Shown: positions 13,213-16,472 of the stretch, in pieces
Layout: the number at the start of each line of letters is the position of its first letter
Position numbering within the stretch: position 1 is the stretch's first letter
Source of the DNA: JAISGQ01 sp045604155
Lineage (GTDB): Bacteria > Bacillota > Clostridia > Oscillospirales > Acutalibacteraceae
NCBI GenBank assembly: GCA_045604155.1
Contig: JAZUNN010000074.1
Coordinates: 1 to 16,472, forward strand
Direction: 5' to 3'
Length of the DNA stretch: 16,472 nucleotides
Translations under genes and position numbers: made by a program
Notes under the pieces: model-generated
Told to the model about the DNA's origin: nothing
The model's input: the letters and a program-made list of their open reading frames with translations, nothing else
The model's database searches: none

Positions 13213-14145
13213 TCATTCACCCTCAAACAGCGGAGTGGAGAAATATCTCTCTGCTGTGTCGGGCAGTACGGTGACAACGGTTTTGCCGGGTCCCAGCTTC
13301 TTTGCAAGCTGAATGGCGGCAGCAACATTTGTGCCCGAGGAGATACCGCACATAAGACCTTCTTTCTTTGCAAGATCCTGAGCAGTGGAGATTGCCTCCT
13401 CGTCGGACACTATGTATATGTCCTCGTAAATATTCTGATTGAGTATTTCGGGGATAAGACCGTCTCCGATACCCATCTGAAGATGTGTGCCTACTGTTCC
13501 GCCTGCAAGGATTGCGGCGTTTTCAGGCTCAACAGCCCATATTACCATGTGGGGATTGAGTGCCTTGAGGGTTTCACCTATACCTGTAAGTGTACCGCCT
13601 GTACCTATTCCCGAGCAGAAGCCGTCAATAGGTCCGCCGACCTGCTCAAGAATCTCAAGTCCCGTCTGATGGCGGTGTATCATGGGGTTTGCAGGATTTG
13701 TAAACTGCTGGGGAACATAGACATTGGGATCCTCAGCCTGCATTTTCAGCGCAAGGTTGAGGCATTCCTGTATAGCATCGCCGATGTTGCCTGCGTCATG
13801 GACGAGCACAACCTCTGCACCGTAGTGGCTCATAAGCTTTCTGCGCTCAACGCTTACTGAGTCGGGCATGATTATTCTGACTTTATATCCCTTGACAGCG
13901 CCTATAAGAGCAAGACCGATTCCCTGATTGCCTGAAGTGGGCTCGACAATAATGGAGTCGGGTGTCAGCTTTCCTTCACGCTCAGCGGCTGCGATCATAT
14001 TGTAGGCAACACGGGTTTTGATAGAGCCGCCTACATTGAGACCCTCATATTTTACAAGTACACGAGCGGCATTTTCGGGTACCATGCGGTTAAGCTGGAT
14101 TATGGGAGTATGTCCCACAGCCTCCAGCACATTCTGATATATCAT
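13213..14145 (-). CDS. cysK: Cysteine synthase-family PLP enzyme, atypical motifs
   Basis: This 310-residue enzyme belongs to the fold-type II PLP family of O-acetylserine sulfhydrylase (CysK), which makes cysteine from O-acetylserine and sulfide. The PLP lysine is Lys43 in GGSIKTR; the phosphate loop is GTGGT (181-185); QFTNPANP and the C-terminal CGISSGTN are present. Two motifs differ from the usual CysK form: the lysine motif is normally GS(V/I)KDR, here SIKTR, and the substrate loop is normally TSGNTG, here TSGNQG (70-75). The ATG at 14145 has GGAAGGG 9 nt upstream on the minus strand; ATG 14154 would sit on that site. It could use a different acceptor substrate. The promoter has a palindrome in its spacer. 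No cysE or sulfide gene is near. Confidence 0.88.
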   Translation of the reverse strand: MIYQNVLEAVGHTPIIQLNRMVPENAARVLVKYEGLNVGGSIKTRVAYNMIAAAEREGKLTPDSIIVEPTSGNQGIGLALIGAVKGYKVRIIMPDSVSVERRKLMSHYGAEVVLVHDAGNIGDAIQECLNLALKMQAEDPNVYVPQQFTNPANPMIHRHQTGLEILEQVGGPIDGFCSGIGTGGTLTGIGETLKALNPHMVIWAVEPENAAILAGGTVGTHLQMGIGDGLIPEILNQNIYEDIYIVSDEEAISTAQDLAKKEGLMCGISSGTNVAAAIQLAKKLGPGKTVVTVLPDTAERYFSTPLFEGE

Positions 14146-14182
14146 AGAATACATCCCTTCCTGCTAATACACATGTCAACTT

Positions 14183-14211
14183 ATTGTAATGCAGATATCG
14201 TGATATGACAA
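14183..14211 (-). promoter_or_regulatory. cysK promoter with palindromic spacer
   Basis: On the minus strand: -35 TTGTCA (plus 14206-14211), 17-bp spacer, -10 TACAAT (plus 14183-14188). The spacer includes the dyad ATATC-GT-GATAT (14195-14206), a likely place for repressor binding. Confidence 0.65.
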
Positions 14212-14271
14212 GAAAAAAAGGAAATATGGAAGAGTTTTTTGCAAAACAAACCTATCTTTGGCAGTGTCAGA

Positions 14272-14372
14272 TTGCAAACTGCGCCGAAAATCCGATACAA
14301 TGGTGTTTTATAGGGGAGTAAGACCCTTTAACATCATATGAAAAAAGCGTGCGGAAACCCGCACGCTTTTTA
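14272..14372 (+). ncRNA. Possible short transcript ending at a shared terminator
   Basis: A plus-strand promoter-like pair, TTGCAA (14272-14277) and TACAAT (14296-14301) with an 18-bp gap, points at a strong terminator (14343-14370). A transcript from about 14308 to 14372 would be near 65 nt. The only open frame (MKKACGNPHAFYQF) overlaps the terminator stem and lacks a good ribosome-binding site. It could be a small RNA or nothing; it runs toward the 3' end of the minus lipoprotein gene. Confidence 0.25.
14343..14370. terminator. Bidirectional terminator after the small lipoprotein gene
   Basis: A perfect stem (14343-14354 with 14359-14370; core GCGTGCGG/CCGCACGC) with loop AAAC and T-runs on both strands. 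It begins 2 bp beyond the minus gene stop. Confidence 0.9.
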
Positions 14373-14726
14373 TCAGTTTTGAAGTCTGGGTGTTTCTACA
14401 TATTTTCTTGCTATATGAAAGCGTTCTGTACCTTCTTCCAAAAAATATATGAATTCAAAATTACCCACATACTTATCGCCATAATCATCTGTTATAGTGA
14501 CCTTTCCTTTGCAAGTATAAATACCATCATATTCATCGATTGTAATTGTACCTGCATGAGCTTGTCGTACATTTGCAAAATTACTTTCACAGTACACCAG
14601 CAGATCATATGGCACTTTCACGTTTCTTAATTCTCTGTATGGATCAAATTCTTCCTCTTTTTCTCCACACGCTGCAAATGTCATAAGCATTCCGATACAT
14701 AAAATAATACACAACAGTTTCTTCAT
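14373..14726 (-). CDS. Small lipoprotein, function unknown
   Basis: This 117-residue protein has a lipoprotein signal peptide (MKKLL, hydrophobic core, TFAAC with Cys20), then an acidic spacer (EKEEEFDPY). The remaining ~85 residues look beta-rich with many aromatic and charged residues (ITIDEYDGIYTCKGKVTITD, YVGNFEFIYFL). It should sit on the outer face of the membrane. I do not recognise the family. AGGAGGAAG lies just before the ATG at 14726; the upstream open frame from 14762 crosses an operator-like dyad and is not chosen. It is divergent from the XRE regulator gene at 14835. The predicted promoter (14785-14813) has one dyad over its -35 and another in the leader, so it is probably controlled by that regulator. 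Confidence 0.8.
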   Translation of the reverse strand: MKKLLCIILCIGMLMTFAACGEKEEEFDPYRELRNVKVPYDLLVYCESNFANVRQAHAGTITIDEYDGIYTCKGKVTITDDYGDKYVGNFEFIYFLEEGTERFHIARKYVETPRLQN

Positions 14727-14750
14727 AATTTCTTCCTCCTTATTTTTTAT

Positions 14751-14769
14751 TTGTCCTGTCATAGGACAA
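14751..14769. promoter_or_regulatory. Operator-like dyad 1 of the divergon
   Basis: TTGTCCTGTCATAGGACAA is a perfect 7+7 inverted repeat with a 5-bp centre, in the leader region of the lipoprotein gene. Confidence 0.65.
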
Positions 14770-14784
14770 ACATTTCTCGCACTT

Positions 14785-14813
14785 AGTGTACATTAAAAAT
14801 TGTCCTATGTCAA
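14785..14813 (-). promoter_or_regulatory. Promoter for the small lipoprotein gene
   Basis: On the minus strand: -35 TTGACA (plus 14808-14813), 17-bp spacer, -10 TACACT (plus 14785-14790). The -35 lies inside operator-like dyad 2. I could not find a clear promoter for the plus-strand regulator. Confidence 0.7.
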
Positions 14814-14818
14814 GACAA
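14800..14818. promoter_or_regulatory. Operator-like dyad 2 of the divergon
   Basis: TTGTCCTATGTCAAGACAA has the same outer half-sites (TTGTC-N9-GACAA) and 19-bp length as dyad 1. The centres are 49 bp apart. Confidence 0.6.
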
Positions 14819-14834
14819 TGAGGAGGGGTTTATT

Positions 14835-15080
14835 TTGGCAAGAATAATTGACGGCAGTGAAATGAATATGATTGGCAGCAGACTAAGGCAACTGCGTATT
14901 CAAAAGAAAATGAGCCAACAAGCATTATCGGATAAATTGGAAGTCATGGCAATATACATTTGCAGAGGTTCAATTTCAAGGATTGAGGATAAACAGCGAA
15001 CTGTTACTGACATTGAACTCTATGGACTTTCCAAAGTACTTGGAGTAGAGATAAATGATCTGTTTGAGGACAGATCATAA
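14835..15080 (+). CDS. XRE-family helix-turn-helix regulator
   Basis: This 81-residue protein is a single XRE/Cro-type DNA-binding domain. IGSRLRQLRIQKKMSQQALSDKL (about 13-35) is the first part of the helix-turn-helix, followed by ICRGSISRIED (42-52; likely recognition helix) and a C-terminal VLGVEINDLFED. The pattern YxCRGSISRIE occurs in a clostridial group of small XRE regulators. It has no effector domain that I can see. The TTG start at 14835 is chosen because AGGAGGGG (14821-14828) is 6 nt upstream; ATG 14862 would remove a few residues only. It is divergent from the small lipoprotein gene. The two dyads between the genes are the likely operators of this protein, which is inference. 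Confidence 0.88.
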   Translation: MARIIDGSEMNMIGSRLRQLRIQKKMSQQALSDKLEVMAIYICRGSISRIEDKQRTVTDIELYGLSKVLGVEINDLFEDRS

Positions 15081-15082
15081 AT

Positions 15083-15114
15083 AAAAGTCGTGCAGAATTA
15101 TTTGCACGACTTTT
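15083..15114. terminator. Terminator between the XRE gene and dnaJ
   Basis: AAAAGTCGTGCA (15083-15094) pairs with TGCACGACTTTT (15103-15114), with an 8-nt loop. The T-run on each strand lets it end both convergent genes. Confidence 0.9.
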
Positions 15115-15124
15115 ACATTTTTTA

Positions 15125-16228
15125 CTACTTTTTATTCTCAAAAAGCCCTTTCATTCTTTCAAGCTCCTTCTTCTGTTCGGAGGAAAGCTTTTTGGGGACA
15201 TTTACGGTGAAGCGGACAATCTGGTCGCCTCTGCCTCTGCCGTGGAGCCTTGCAATACCCTTGCCCTTCAATGTCATGGAATCGCCGGGCTGAGTACCTG
15301 CGGGGACCTTGATGGTCTGCTGACCGTCAAGAGTAAATACGCTTATCTCATCACCGAGAGCAGCCTGCCAGAAAGAAAGCTGGACAGTGCAGTAAACATC
15401 ATATCCGTCACGCTCCAGAATGTGATGGGGACGGATTGAAACGGTGAGGAGAAGGTCACCGGAAGGACCGTTGTTTGCACCTGCGCAGCCCTCACCACGT
15501 ACGGTCAGGGTCTGTCCGTCATCAATACCTGCAGGGATATCGATAGTCTTGACACGGTTTACACGGCATCTGCCCGCACCGCCGCACTTTGTGCAGGGCT
15601 GGTCGATTATATTGCCCTTGCCACGGCACTTGTCACAGGTACGCTGTGTCTGCATTGTGCCGAAAGGAGTGCGCTGATTTATGCGCACATAGCCGTTGCC
15701 GCCGCATTCGGGGCATCTGCTGGTGCTGGTGCCGTTTCTTGCGCCTGTGCCCTTACAATCCACACAGGTTTCGATACGCTTGAAGTTTATCTCCTTGGAG
15801 CAGCCCTTTGCGGCTTCCTCGAAGGATAGAATTATAGTTTTCTGTATGTCTTCGCCTCGTCTGGGTCCGTTGCTCTGGGAAGAGGAACGTGTACCGAAGC
15901 CGCCGCCGAAGAAGCTGCCCAGAATATCGCCCAGGTCACCGAAGCCGAAATCACCGAAACCTCCGCCGAAACCGCCACCGCCTGCGCCGAAGTTGGGGTC
16001 AACGCCTGCGTGACCGAACTGGTCGTAGCGTGACTTCTTTTCGGGGTCGGAAAGGACCTCATAAGCCTCGTTTATCTCCTTGAACTTTTCCTCGGCTTCC
16101 TTGTCGCCCGGATTCATGTCGGGGTGATATTTACGGGCTAAGTTACGATATGATTTTTTTATGTCGTTGTCCGAAGCACCTTTCTGGAGCTCAAGCACTT
16201 CGTAATAATCTCGTTTGTTATCTGCCAA
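15125..16228 (-). CDS. dnaJ: Chaperone DnaJ (Hsp40)
   Basis: DnaJ binds unfolded proteins and stimulates DnaK ATPase. The 367 residues contain a J domain with HPD at 35-37, a Gly/Phe-rich linker (about 78-112), a zinc-finger domain with all four CxxCxGxG repeats (155-162, 172-179, 198-205, 212-219), and the two C-terminal beta domains with a TIDIPAGIDDGQTL signature. It is a type I DnaJ of near-normal length. The TTG start at 16228 is the only start that gives the normal DnaJ N-terminus; the preceding GGGGG (minus strand, 8 nt upstream) is a weak ribosome-binding site. The gene ends 10 bp before a shared terminator. dnaK and grpE usually lie just upstream; that would be to the right of the window, and the 240 bp that can be seen hold only repeats. 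Confidence 0.98.
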   Translation of the reverse strand: MADNKRDYYEVLELQKGASDNDIKKSYRNLARKYHPDMNPGDKEAEEKFKEINEAYEVLSDPEKKSRYDQFGHAGVDPNFGAGGGGFGGGFGDFGFGDLGDILGSFFGGGFGTRSSSQSNGPRRGEDIQKTIILSFEEAAKGCSKEINFKRIETCVDCKGTGARNGTSTSRCPECGGNGYVRINQRTPFGTMQTQRTCDKCRGKGNIIDQPCTKCGGAGRCRVNRVKTIDIPAGIDDGQTLTVRGEGCAGANNGPSGDLLLTVSIRPHHILERDGYDVYCTVQLSFWQAALGDEISVFTLDGQQTIKVPAGTQPGDSMTLKGKGIARLHGRGRGDQIVRFTVNVPKKLSSEQKKELERMKGLFENKK

Positions 16229-16253
16229 TGGTCGTACCCCCAGTGGTATATCC

Positions 16254-16305
16254 GGCTCCCTCTGATGAGGTGAGCTTTATCATACTTCGTATGATTTTGA
16301 GGGAG
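16254..16305. repeat. Compound intergenic palindrome A
   Basis: CTCCCTC (16256-16262) is inverted as GAGGGAG (16299-16305). It encloses a perfect hairpin ATCATAC-TTC-GTATGAT (16279-16295). The GGCTCCCTC-TGATGAG start resembles intergenic repeats often seen in gut clostridia, which is my recollection and needs a search. Confidence 0.55.
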
Positions 16306-16332
16306 AGAAAAATCCGATCTCAGACTTAACTA

Positions 16333-16394
16333 CCCCTCCGTCAGCTTCGCTGACAATTATGCGCAGCATAATAGCTCCCCATGACAAGGGGAGG
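16333..16394. repeat. Compound intergenic palindrome B
   Basis: Three consecutive hairpins: GTCAGC-TTC-GCTGAC (16340-16354), ATTATGC-GCA-GCATAAT (16356-16372), and CTCCCC/GGGGAG (16375-16380 with 16388-16393). Hairpins 1 and 3 resemble a common clostridial repeat in which they are adjacent; the middle one looks inserted. Beyond it, GGCAGT (16393-16398) is inverted at 16423-16428; the remaining bases to 16472 show nothing I can name. Confidence 0.6.
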
Positions 16395-16472
16395 CAGTAT
16401 AATATAGTTCCAATTTCTCAGCACTGCCGTTCACAGATCCCTGGGTACGGCTGCGCTATCATACATTATATC

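Noticed and set aside
14306..14345. yybP-ykoY (manganese) riboswitch suggested by GGGGAGTA
   Set aside because: Only the short GGGGAGTA is present; the rest of the aptamer is absent and a terminator follows within about 35 nt.
1..16472. CRISPR arrays, transposases, prophage genes and rRNA
   Set aside because: I saw no regularly spaced repeats, recombinase motifs, phage structural proteins or rRNA sequence in the window.

Overview
The window looks like chromosomal DNA of a low-to-moderate GC Gram-positive anaerobe, most likely a gut clostridium of the Ruminococcaceae/Oscillospiraceae type. The evidence is: a SecA with the clostridial-style insert in NBD2 and a C-terminal SEC-C zinc motif; near-universal strong AGGAGG ribosome-binding sites; consensus sigma-A promoters, often with an extended -10 (TGATATAAT); many zinc-ribbon membrane proteins; a DUF6273 lipoprotein; and a Mor-like activator with a neighbouring SHOCT protein. 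The species cannot be fixed from the sequence alone. No phage, transposase, CRISPR array or rRNA was found.

Layout. 1-1540: a double zinc-ribbon/DUF4234 membrane protein (+) converges on a small exported protein of unknown function (-) at a shared terminator. 1540-4690: a promoter-rich spacer, then secA (+) with its own terminator. 4700-6590: a tandem duplication of a whole transcription unit; each copy has the same 13-bp upstream element, a zinc-ribbon two-TM protein and a matching terminator. 6588-7106: a YhcH/YjgK/YiaL sugar-anomerase-type protein (-). 7300-8970: a Mor-family small activator followed by a PH-like/SHOCT protein (+), perhaps one unit. 9079-9621: a TIGR01440/YwlG protein (-). 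9850-10600: a fourth zinc-ribbon membrane protein (-), whose promoter is flanked by TACA-TGTA type palindromes. 10721-10854: tRNA-Leu(UAG) with a perfect promoter (-). 11008-13200: a small Cys-containing membrane protein and a two-domain DUF6273 lipoprotein (+). 13213-14211: a cysteine-synthase-family enzyme with unusual active-site motifs (-). 14373-15114: a divergent lipoprotein/XRE-regulator pair around two matching dyads. 15125-16228: dnaJ (-), followed upstream by two compound intergenic palindromic repeats reaching almost to the window edge.

Working together. Most genes here are single transcription units with individual promoters and terminators rather than one pathway. SecA (protein export) and DnaJ (folding) are housekeeping. 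Several of the rest are envelope proteins: four cytosolic zinc-ribbon proteins with membrane segments, two lipoproteins, one exported small protein and one cysteine-containing membrane protein. The best candidates for undescribed regulation are the duplicated zinc-ribbon units with the shared 13-bp element, the XRE/lipoprotein divergon with its two operators, the TACA-TGTA sites around the 10446 gene promoter, and the hairpin between the Shine-Dalgarno sequence and start codon of secA.
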